DNA of 5,164 nucleotides from contig JAUVLX010000268.1 in assembly GCA_030600525.1 (NCBI GenBank), positions 1-5,164 of the forward strand, given 5' to 3'. The notes under the pieces are model-generated. The model was not told the origin of the DNA. It ran no database searches and worked only from the letters and a program-made list of their open reading frames with translations. This DNA comes from Desulfobulbus sp. (GTDB lineage Bacteria > Desulfobacterota > Desulfobulbia > Desulfobulbales > Desulfobulbaceae). Shown one piece after another: positions 1-5,164 of the stretch; the stretch's first letter is position 1; the number at the start of each line of letters is the position of its first letter. A program made the translations under genes and the position numbers.

Positions 1-316
1 GGCTATGCAGCCTGCGACAAAAGGAGAGTTGCGCATCTTTAACCAGTTTATGGAAACCTTCTCGGTTAATGAGCTTGCAGAAAAGACCAGGAAGGTTGGC
101 AAACAGTTAGGCTACGAAGTACGAATCGAGCAGAAAGACAACCTGCGAAAAGAAGCCGAGGAGCATTATTACAACCCAACACACCAGGGACTAGAAGATA
201 TGGGTGTTACTCCGCATTACCTGACAGATGAAGTGATGCAGGGTATGTTTGAGATTGTAAGTAAATTTAAAAATAATATACGAGAAGAAACCATATTCAG
301 GGGATACAAATGGTAA
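1..316 (+). CDS. UDP-sulfoquinovose synthase-like (SQD1/SqdB) NAD-dependent SDR protein, C-terminal part, cut at left edge
   Basis: The 5' end is missing; the open frame starts at base 2 (GCT) and continues into an ATG at base 5. That ATG is an internal Met, not a start, because the family reads straight through this region. About 104 residues are visible, against roughly 380-400 for a full SQD1/SqdB protein. Diagnostic stretches recalled from plant SQD1 and bacterial homologues are the GELRIFNQF-ETFSVNELA segment right at the left edge, the EAEEHYYNPTH block and the VTPHYLTDEV block. Family knowledge: these extended SDR enzymes use NAD and sulfite to convert UDP-glucose to UDP-sulfoquinovose, the head-group donor for sulfolipid, and archaeal Agl3 uses the same chemistry for a surface glycan. 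The nucleotide-binding and catalytic parts lie outside the window, so activity cannot be judged. The last 7 bases overlap the next gene, suggesting translational coupling. The family call is strong; the exact product is less certain because related SDRs in polysaccharide loci may use other substrates. Confidence 0.82.
   Translation, partial: AMQPATKGELRIFNQFMETFSVNELAEKTRKVGKQLGYEVRIEQKDNLRKEAEEHYYNPTHQGLEDMGVTPHYLTDEVMQGMFEIVSKFKNNIREETIFRGYKW
299..303 (+). promoter_or_regulatory. Ribosome binding site (AGGGG) for the epimerase at 310
   Basis: AGGGG lies six bases before the ATG at 310 and within the last codons of the upstream gene. It supports 310 as the real start even though this overlaps the upstream stop codon. 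Confidence 0.6.
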
Positions 317-1317
317 CCAGGTGGCTGATCACAGGTGGCTGCGGTTTTCTTGGAAGAAGTCTGATCAAAAATCTCTTAGATGAAGGAGGTCATTCTATAA
401 GGGTCGTAGATAGCCTTAAGGTTGGTACAAGAAAAGACCTTGCAGACGTCTGCAGTTTTATCGAAACACCATCAGGTGAAGTAAAAACAGAGATTACTTC
501 AGAAGAAACTGTTGAACTTATTGTCGGAGATATTTGTGATGCAGCCCTTGCCAATAACGTTTGCAGGGGTATAGATGTTTGCGTGCACCTTGCAGCCAAT
601 ACTGGTGTGGCGCCATCGGTGGCCGAACCGATGATGGATTGTGAAACAAATGTTCTAGGTACTCTGAATTACCTTGAGGCTGCACGTTTTAACCACCTGA
701 AACGATTTGTTTTTGCTTCATCCGGAGCACCCGCAGGCGAAGTTCAACCGCCGATCCACGAAGAATTGCCTCCGCATCCGGTTTCACCTTATGGAGCGAG
801 CAAACTTGCAGGGGAAGGCTACTGTTCGGCATACTATCGTACTTTTGGAGTCGAAACCGTCTGTCTCCGTTTTGGGAATGTTTACGGGCCTCTGTCTGGC
901 AAAAAAGATAGTGTAATAGCGAAGTTCATTAAACAAGCTATCAACGGTGAACCTCTTGAAATTTATGGTGATGGTACTCAAACGAGGGATTTTATTTATA
1001 TAGATGACTTGATAAAAGCAGTCAGACAGGCCGTATCAGTCCAAAGTATTGGAGGTGAAGTTTTCCAGATTGCCAGCAACAGAGAAACGACCGTCCTGGA
1101 AATGGTTAAGATACTAGAGCCACTCTTGGAGAAATACGGTTTGGGTGACCTGAGAATTGTATATGGAGAAAAACGGCAGGGAGATGTGATGCGTAATTTC
1201 TCTGATACTACTAAGGCTAAAAACTTACTGGGGTGGACATGTGAGCATGGACTCACTGACGGGCTATTAAAAACTGTTGACTGGTTTTGTGTAAAAAACA
1301 GAGTTCAAAAGGTGTGA
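310..1317 (+). CDS. NAD-dependent sugar-nucleotide epimerase/dehydratase (extended SDR, GalE-like)
   Basis: This 335-residue protein has the usual length for a cytoplasmic sugar-nucleotide epimerase or dehydratase. Residues 9-15 (GGCGFLG) are the Rossmann GxxGxxG motif, D34 after strand 2 is placed to bind the NAD adenosine ribose, GDI at 73-75 and HLAA at 93-96 are conserved SDR turns. The catalytic triad is S138, Y161 and K165 (YGASK), matching S124/Y149/K153 of E. coli GalE. RFGNVYGP (187-194), RDFIYIDD (226-233) and RQGDV (289-293) form the sugar-nucleotide half. The usual SSxxVYG motif reads SSGAPAG, which drops the Tyr; I recall this variant from a subgroup in polysaccharide loci. Residues about 44-70 form a longer loop before the GDI turn than in GalE. 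The start is ATG 310, with AGGGG six bases upstream; it ends in a tandem TGA TGA. It sits between an SQD1-like gene and a FemAB-like gene. Substrate (UDP-Glc, UDP-GlcNAc or another) cannot be assigned from sequence. Confidence 0.9.
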   Translation: MVTRWLITGGCGFLGRSLIKNLLDEGGHSIRVVDSLKVGTRKDLADVCSFIETPSGEVKTEITSEETVELIVGDICDAALANNVCRGIDVCVHLAANTGVAPSVAEPMMDCETNVLGTLNYLEAARFNHLKRFVFASSGAPAGEVQPPIHEELPPHPVSPYGASKLAGEGYCSAYYRTFGVETVCLRFGNVYGPLSGKKDSVIAKFIKQAINGEPLEIYGDGTQTRDFIYIDDLIKAVRQAVSVQSIGGEVFQIASNRETTVLEMVKILEPLLEKYGLGDLRIVYGEKRQGDVMRNFSDTTKAKNLLGWTCEHGLTDGLLKTVDWFCVKNRVQKV

Positions 1318-1318
1318 T

Positions 1319-1322
1319 GAGG
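1319..1322 (+). promoter_or_regulatory. Ribosome binding site (GAGG) deciding the start at 1328
   Basis: GAGG overlaps the tandem stop of the preceding gene and stands five bases before ATG 1328. A GTG at 1322 is in the same frame, but it overlaps this site and has only a weaker AAAGG (1308-1312) nine bases upstream. This favours ATG 1328, which shortens the protein by two residues. Confidence 0.5.
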
Positions 1323-1327
1323 TGGGA

Positions 1328-2371
1328 ATGGCGGTTGAGATATTAACCCGTGATAAGTATGGCACATGGGATGACTTCCTCACTAGGGGCCAAAAGGAAG
1401 GTGGCGCATATTTATCTATTGCCTGGAAAGAAGCAGTTGAACAGGCATATGGGTTTAAAACATTCTATCTTACAGTCGTTGAAGAAAATCTCATTAAGGG
1501 GATTCTTCCTTTGGTTCTGGTGAAAAGGCCGTTTGGGGGGAAACTCGTTTCATTACCATATTGCGATTATGGCGGAATAGTGGGAGATGACGATAGCACA
1601 ACTGCAATGCTGTGCGAACGCGCCTGTAGTTTAGCGAAAACCCATAAAGTAGAACTTGAGGTTCGTTGCTCCGTTTCATCGCCATATTTAGAACAACATT
1701 CTGATTATGTGCAGGTTAGCAATAAACATCGTATGCTTCTTGAACTTCCTGGCACCTCAGAGGCACTATGGAAGGGCTTTAAATCTAAATTGCGCAGCCA
1801 AATTAACGGTTCTCGAAAGAAAGGGCTTACGGTGCAGCTTGGTGGGCGAAAGTTAATGAATGATTATTACCAGGTCATCAGTCAAAATATGAGAGACCTT
1901 GGTTCTCCTGTGCACGCTAAAAAGTGGTTCGACTGTATAGTAAGAGGTTTTGACAATAAAGGGTTAGTAGGGCTAGTATACAATGAAAACATACCGGTAG
2001 CAGCGGGTGTAATCTTAATTCACGGCAATGTGGTAACAATACCATGGGCCTCTTCGTTACGAAAATACAACAGACTAAGCCCTAACATGTTGCTCTATTG
2101 GGCTTTTCTAGAATATTCTGCAAAGTGTGGGTTTTCGGTGTTTGATTTTGGCAGGTCTACTCTCGGAGAGGGGACGTATAATTTTAAAAAACAGTGGGGT
2201 GCCAGGCCTGAACCTCTCGCGTGGTATCGGCTTGATTCGGAAGCCTCGCTGGAGCAACGGAGCAATGAAGGTCTGCAGCTGCGATCTGTTCTGGAAAAAG
2301 TGTGGAGTCGCCTTCCTTTGTCAGTGGCTAATGTCCTAGGTTCGCGGTTTCGGAGATATATAGATTTATGA
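1328..2371 (+). CDS. FemAB-like GNAT-fold acyltransferase, XrtA/PEP-CTERM-associated type
   Basis: The product is about 347 residues from ATG 1328 (349 if GTG 1322 is used). It matches from memory the FemAB-related family tied to exosortase XrtA/PEP-CTERM loci (TIGR03019). Conserved blocks, numbered from ATG 1328: FKSKLRSQINGSRKKGL (151-167), MRDLGSP (188-194), PWASSLRKYN (239-248), SPNMLLYW (251-258), FDFGRST (272-278) and FKKQWGARP (286-294). The second half is a GNAT-like domain and the N-terminal half is the degenerate partner domain seen in FemAB proteins. There is no signal peptide or membrane span, so it should be cytoplasmic. Family knowledge: true FemABX proteins add amino acids to peptidoglycan precursors from aminoacyl-tRNA, while the role of this subgroup is not established, although its genes lie in exopolysaccharide loci. 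Its stop codon overlaps the start of the aminotransferase gene (ATGA, 2368-2371), hinting that the two act on one pathway, perhaps acylating the amino group the aminotransferase makes. That is inference. Confidence 0.85.
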   Translation: MAVEILTRDKYGTWDDFLTRGQKEGGAYLSIAWKEAVEQAYGFKTFYLTVVEENLIKGILPLVLVKRPFGGKLVSLPYCDYGGIVGDDDSTTAMLCERACSLAKTHKVELEVRCSVSSPYLEQHSDYVQVSNKHRMLLELPGTSEALWKGFKSKLRSQINGSRKKGLTVQLGGRKLMNDYYQVISQNMRDLGSPVHAKKWFDCIVRGFDNKGLVGLVYNENIPVAAGVILIHGNVVTIPWASSLRKYNRLSPNMLLYWAFLEYSAKCGFSVFDFGRSTLGEGTYNFKKQWGARPEPLAWYRLDSEASLEQRSNEGLQLRSVLEKVWSRLPLSVANVLGSRFRRYIDL

Positions 2372-3525
2372 TTCCCTGGTCAATGCCGCCGGCTGAATCA
2401 AAGCTTCCTCTTAATGCTCTTTTTCGTGGCTGGCTGCCAGGAAAAGAGAGCTTTAGTAAAAGCTTGGAGGCATATTGGGGCCAGAAACCTGTGCTTTTTG
2501 CAGATAATGCAAAAATGCTTCTCTCTCTAGTCTTCAGTGCTTTAAAGCAGGTAACTGGGAGAAAGGAAATACTGATACCTGGGTATACCTGCTATTCTGT
2601 TGCAGCAGCAGCTGTTAGGGCTGGATGTGAAATCGTTTTGTACGATTTAGATCCTGATTCACTTCAACCGGACCTGGGTGATGTAGAAAATAAAATAGGA
2701 CTTCAGACAATTGCAGTGGTAGGGCAGCATTTGTTTGGTATTCCAGGAGATATCGCAGCCCTTTCAGCTATAGCTCAACGATATGGTTGTTACTGTGTGG
2801 AAGACTCAGCGCAGCGATGTGTCGCAATGAAGGATATATATTCACAGGAGAAAGGTGCTGATTGCACAGTCTATAGTTTTGGCCGAGGAAAACCATTGCC
2901 ACTTGGAAGAGGTGGGGCATTAAAAATAAATAATAAGGAAATAATAAAGGAACTGTCAGCGACGATCAGGAAACTGGAGAACTGTGTATCTCTAGGAGTT
3001 GAGACCGCATTGGCCCAGATCCTATCGACACCTCATCTATACTGGATTCCGGAAATGTTACCAATAGGCCTGGGGAAAACTGTTTATAAACCAAATTTTG
3101 AGATGAGAGCTATGCCCCATTTTTTTAAAAAATTGGGTAGTGCTGCCCTTGGTTCTCTTGATATCTACAATAGGACGAGAACACAGATTTCATCCTTGTA
3201 TAATGAGCATTTTTTTTTAGTTTCAAAGTTGGCACAACAGTTTGTGGATAACATACCGCCATGTACCCGTTATCCAATATTGATTCCAAATATGAATTTT
3301 GTCAAAAATATGCGGAAATATGGCACCCGCCGGATGTACCCTCTTGCGCTGTGCGATTTAGAGGATATTCAGAGTTTTTTGGGGTCGTCTACTAAGGAAA
3401 CTCCTGGTGCTCAGAATATAGCCAAACATCTAATAACCTTACCGACACATATGAGAGTTACACCAGAGATTGCATCACGTATAGCAGGTGAAGTTGGTGA
3501 GGCATTTGCCAGGGGAGCAGATTAA
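2368..3525 (+). CDS. DegT/DnrJ/EryC1/StrS-family PLP-dependent sugar aminotransferase
   Basis: This 385-residue protein has the full length of the family, which transfers an amino group, usually from glutamate, to keto-sugar nucleotides in the cytoplasm. Family landmarks in order: IPGYTCYSVAAAAVRAG (70-86, matching the usual PAFTFVATANAV region), GQHLFGIPGD (119-128), EDSAQ (145-149, with D146 for the PLP ring nitrogen), and SFGRGK (170-175), where K175 aligns with the Schiff-base lysine of the SFHPTK motif. The following LGRGGAL replaces the common GEGGA, so Glu is Arg, and NFEM (243-246) stands where NYRM is common. RYPILI (301-306) and LITLPTHMRVT (355-365) are typical of the C-terminal part. 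It starts at ATG 2368 inside the stop of the upstream gene; the only ribosome site is a weak GGAG (2352-2355) 12 bases away, which fits coupled translation. The family is clear, but the substrate is not, and the motif changes suggest an unusual subgroup. The gene holds a run of nine T (3210-3218) that does not break the frame. Confidence 0.87.
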   Translation: MIPWSMPPAESKLPLNALFRGWLPGKESFSKSLEAYWGQKPVLFADNAKMLLSLVFSALKQVTGRKEILIPGYTCYSVAAAAVRAGCEIVLYDLDPDSLQPDLGDVENKIGLQTIAVVGQHLFGIPGDIAALSAIAQRYGCYCVEDSAQRCVAMKDIYSQEKGADCTVYSFGRGKPLPLGRGGALKINNKEIIKELSATIRKLENCVSLGVETALAQILSTPHLYWIPEMLPIGLGKTVYKPNFEMRAMPHFFKKLGSAALGSLDIYNRTRTQISSLYNEHFFLVSKLAQQFVDNIPPCTRYPILIPNMNFVKNMRKYGTRRMYPLALCDLEDIQSFLGSSTKETPGAQNIAKHLITLPTHMRVTPEIASRIAGEVGEAFARGAD

Positions 3526-3580
3526 GTATTGTTTAAGGAATTAGGAAAGACAATTGTTGTAATTAAGGAGGCTTGATAGG
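3526..3580 (+). other. Short intergenic gap before the glycosyltransferase, no terminator seen
   Basis: These 55 bases contain a small perfect palindrome ACAATTGT (3550-3557) and the strong ribosome site described separately. There is no GC-rich stem followed by T residues, and no -35/-10 pair at acceptable spacing (TTGTTT at 3529 and TGTAAT at 3558 are 23 bases apart). Transcription probably reads through. Confidence 0.45.
3565..3571 (+). promoter_or_regulatory. Strong ribosome binding site (AAGGAGG) for the glycosyltransferase
   Basis: AAGGAGG is close to the perfect anti-16S complement, the best site in the window. It stands nine bases before TTG 3581 and twelve before the in-frame GTG 3584. 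Spacing favours the TTG codon, but GTG remains possible. No in-frame ATG is near; the first Met codon comes about 46 codons in, inside the conserved catalytic domain. Confidence 0.7.
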
Positions 3581-4723
3581 TTGGTGGAACTTATTTTCTG
3601 GATCTCACTACTACTATTGGTTTGGACTTTTCTGGGCTATCCATTCGCTATTGTCTTTTTGTCGAAGATTATCCCAAAACCATGGCACAAGAAGACTTTT
3701 TCAGGGTCTGTGAGCATGGTGATAGCGGCGCACAATGAAGAAGCTGTTATTCGTGAGAAGATTGAAAACTGCCTGGTGTTGGATTTTGGGGAGGCTCGCC
3801 AGGAAATTTTTATTGTTTCCGATGGTTCGATTGATGGAACAAATGATATTTTACGGGAATATGATGGTTTATGTGAAACATTACAATTTATTTCTTACCA
3901 TCCAAGAAAAGGAAAGGCCAATGCATTGAATGTTGCTGTTTCAAAAGCACGTGGTGATATTCTTATTTTCAGTGATGCCAATGTTATTATCGATAAAGAA
4001 AGCTGTATTGCTTTGCTGAGTCCTTTTGAGGATTCTGAAGTCGGGGCGGTATGTGGGAAAGTTGTAGTGCATGCACGTGGAGATGAAGAGGTTGCTGGGG
4101 AAAGTCTTTATATGAAGTATGAGGCAATGATCCAAAGGGCTGAATCGTCGGTGAACAGTATGGTTGGGGTTGATGGTGCCTTATTTGCTTTACGTAGAAA
4201 TTTATTCAGGCCTCTTGCTGAAAGTACCATCCTGGATGATTTTGCCCTTGCGATGCTGGCGCCCCTCGAGGGGCAACGAATTGTTTATGAAGACCGGGCT
4301 TCGGCCGTTGAGGAAGTTGTCCCTTCGGTCGACGATGAATTTAAACGGAAAACCAGAATTGTGACCGGGGGATACCAGTATCTTGCCGGTTTTCTGAAAC
4401 AAGGGCATAAGGTTAATCCTATGATGCGTGTCAGCTTTATATCGCATAAGCTTTTGCGCTGGCTGGCGCCTTTCTTTTTGATTACAGTCTTCGTTGCCAA
4501 CATAACGGTAATGGATCACGTAATGTTTTGCTGGATTTTTATGACTCAGATTTTTTGTTATGCAATGGCGGGATTAGGGTTTTTTGTGAAAAAGTTCAGG
4601 AAAATTCATTTAATTTACCTTCCATACTACTTTGTCGTCATTAATTTCGCGGCATTTGTTGGTTTTTTCCGGTTTTTAACTCTTAAAGAACAACCACTTT
4701 GGGAAAAGGTTGAAAGAAAATAA
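3581..4723 (+). CDS. Membrane-bound family 2 glycosyltransferase
   Basis: This 380-residue protein is an inner-membrane GT2 enzyme with the layout of processive or lipid-linked sugar transferases. Residues 3-29 form an N-terminal membrane segment. The GT-A domain follows: VSMVIAAHNEE (44-54), VSDGSIDGT (79-87, nucleotide-binding D81), RKGKANALN (109-117), FSDANV (130-135, the DxD-like metal site with D132), VGVDGALFALRR (195-206) and the acceptor-side LDD (218-220). Where cellulose-synthase-like enzymes have QxxRW there is RKTRI (256-260) followed by GGYQYL, as in many GT2 enzymes of the exopolysaccharide type. Three further hydrophobic segments lie at about 294-310, 313-335 and 343-366, giving a C-terminal membrane domain. 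The start is TTG 3581 with AAGGAGG nine bases away; GTG 3584 is the alternative. Family knowledge gives an inverting transferase acting at the cytoplasmic face on nucleotide sugars; the sugar and acceptor are not known. It sits between the sugar-modifying genes and a transporter gene. Confidence 0.9.
   Translation: MVELIFWISLLLLVWTFLGYPFAIVFLSKIIPKPWHKKTFSGSVSMVIAAHNEEAVIREKIENCLVLDFGEARQEIFIVSDGSIDGTNDILREYDGLCETLQFISYHPRKGKANALNVAVSKARGDILIFSDANVIIDKESCIALLSPFEDSEVGAVCGKVVVHARGDEEVAGESLYMKYEAMIQRAESSVNSMVGVDGALFALRRNLFRPLAESTILDDFALAMLAPLEGQRIVYEDRASAVEEVVPSVDDEFKRKTRIVTGGYQYLAGFLKQGHKVNPMMRVSFISHKLLRWLAPFFLITVFVANITVMDHVMFCWIFMTQIFCYAMAGLGFFVKKFRKIHLIYLPYYFVVINFAAFVGFFRFLTLKEQPLWEKVERK
4261..4274 (+). 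repeat. 14-base perfect palindrome GCCCCTCGAGGGGC inside the glycosyltransferase gene
   Basis: The sequence equals its own reverse complement across all 14 bases and could form a GC-rich stem with a four-base TCGA loop in RNA. It is coding (A-P-L-E-G-Q at residues 227-232) and has no T tract after it, so it is not a terminator. It may be chance. Confidence 0.5.
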
Positions 4724-4766
4724 ACTCATAGGCCAAGTAGGGTTTGGGGAGTAATGAGAAACTGAA
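4724..4766 (+). other. Short gap between the glycosyltransferase and ABC transporter genes
   Basis: These 43 bases hold GGGGAG (4746-4751) just before a short ATG-AGA-AAC-TGA reading at 4754-4765, followed at once by the likely transporter start at 4767. I see no hairpin terminator, so co-transcription with the glycosyltransferase is likely. Confidence 0.4.
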
Positions 4767-5164
4767 ATGTTGAATATGCATGTAATCCGCAAGCTTAACT
4801 GGCTGCTAACACCATCGCAACGGAAACAGGTATTGTTATTGTTTTTAGCTTTTTTAACAATGGCTTTTTTCGATGTTGTAAGCATTATCTCTATAATGCC
4901 CTTTATCAGTATGGTGAGCAACCCGGAGCTTGCGCAAAGCAATGCGATGCTTAACCAAATCTATTCCTACCTTAGTTTTACGAATACAACTGAATTTTTA
5001 ATTTTTTTGGGCAGCCTGGTCCTAATTCTTATTGTTATTTCAAATATTACCAGGCTGCTGGCGCTTTGGTTCATAGCCACCTTTGTTCAAAATTGTAAAT
5101 CCGAATTGTCTACACGGTTGCTGAGAAGTTATCTCCAGCAACCCTACGCATTCTTTTTGAATCG
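4767..5164 (+). CDS. ABC transporter/flippase (PglK/MsbA-like), N-terminal membrane part, cut at right edge
   Basis: I translated this frame by hand from ATG 4767; it stays open to the edge, giving 132 codons plus two bases. The product is hydrophobic with two clear spans (about residues 20-50 and 75-105) and contains FFDVVSIISIMPFISMVSNP and LSTRLLRSYLQQPYAFFLNR. These match from memory the first transmembrane helices of half-size ABC exporters of the PglK/MsbA type, where the D-V-x-S-I-x-x-I-M-P-F region and the R-x-L-R-x-Y-L-x-Q-P-Y-x-F-F segment are characteristic. Family members flip lipid-linked oligosaccharides or lipids across the inner membrane, using a C-terminal ATPase domain that would lie outside the window; Walker motifs are therefore not visible. 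An in-frame stop TGA at 4755 limits the start to 4767 or the Met at 4776. The ribosome site is poor: GGGGAG (4746-4751) is 15 bases away. Its place after a GT2 gene supports glycan export; the substrate is unknown. Confidence 0.8.
   Translation, partial: MLNMHVIRKLNWLLTPSQRKQVLLLFLAFLTMAFFDVVSIISIMPFISMVSNPELAQSNAMLNQIYSYLSFTNTTEFLIFLGSLVLILIVISNITRLLALWFIATFVQNCKSELSTRLLRSYLQQPYAFFLN

Noticed and set aside
5..7. ATG near the left edge as a gene start
   Set aside because: Family homologues continue upstream of this point, the frame is open to the window edge, and a 103-residue protein would lack the whole SDR core.
707..916. 69-residue open frame on the + strand within the epimerase
   Set aside because: It is a frame-shifted reading of the conserved YGASK region and has no ribosome site or family match.
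3210..3218. Run of nine T in the aminotransferase gene, with T7A6 about 90 bases upstream, as a possible programmed frameshift
   Set aside because: The frame stays open and matches the family on both sides, so no frameshift is needed. At most it is a site of slippage or sequencing error.
3526..3580. Possible promoter before the glycosyltransferase
   Set aside because: The best TTGTTT and TGTAAT hexamers are 23 bases apart, outside the usual 16-18.
4202..4519. 105-residue open frame on the - strand
   Set aside because: It lies wholly inside the glycosyltransferase gene, whose motifs are unmistakable, and its product resembles no family I recognise.
4754..4765. ATG-AGA-AAC-TGA behind GGGGAG as a leader peptide
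   Set aside because: Only three sense codons, with just two bases between the ribosome-like site and the ATG; too small to support.
4676..4942. 88-residue open frame on the - strand across the right-hand gene junction
   Set aside because: It runs antisense through the glycosyltransferase end and the ABC transporter start. The + strand frame from 4767 has clear transporter motifs.

Overview
All genes in this window lie on the + strand and form one compact block of sugar-nucleotide and surface-glycan genes: five whole or nearly whole coding regions plus a sixth that runs off the right edge. The organism is most likely a Gram-negative bacterium. The main reason is that the third gene matches the FemAB-type acyltransferase family that accompanies exosortase XrtA/PEP-CTERM exopolysaccharide loci, known mostly from Proteobacteria and Desulfobacterota-like lineages. 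By eye the base composition is slightly AT-rich and similar throughout, so I see no sign of a composition break. I cannot name a genus.

Layout: (1) 1-316, the C-terminal part of a UDP-sulfoquinovose synthase-like (SQD1/SqdB) SDR protein cut by the left edge. (2) 310-1317, a complete extended-SDR NAD-dependent sugar-nucleotide epimerase/dehydratase. (3) about 1328-2371, a FemAB/GNAT-like acyltransferase of the XrtA-associated type. (4) 2368-3525, a DegT/DnrJ/EryC1/StrS-type PLP aminotransferase with somewhat divergent motifs. (5) 3581-4723, a membrane-anchored family 2 glycosyltransferase. (6) 4767 to the right edge, the N-terminal membrane part of an ABC transporter resembling PglK/MsbA-type flippases. 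Genes 1/2 overlap by 7 bases, 2/3 are about 10 bases apart, and 3/4 share an ATGA overlap. Gaps of 55 and 43 bases precede genes 5 and 6. No terminator, convincing promoter, RNA gene, mobile element or CRISPR was seen, so this is probably the interior of a longer operon.

Inferred joint role: the two SDR enzymes and the aminotransferase would make modified nucleotide sugars (possibly a sulfonated sugar and an amino sugar). The FemAB-like protein may acylate an amino group. The GT2 enzyme would transfer sugar at the inner membrane, and the ABC protein would flip or export a lipid-linked product. The family calls are well supported by motifs; the specific substrates and the final glycan are not. 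The most interesting idea is a surface glycan carrying sulfoquinovose or a related sulfo-sugar together with an acylated amino sugar. That is a hypothesis, not something the sequence proves.
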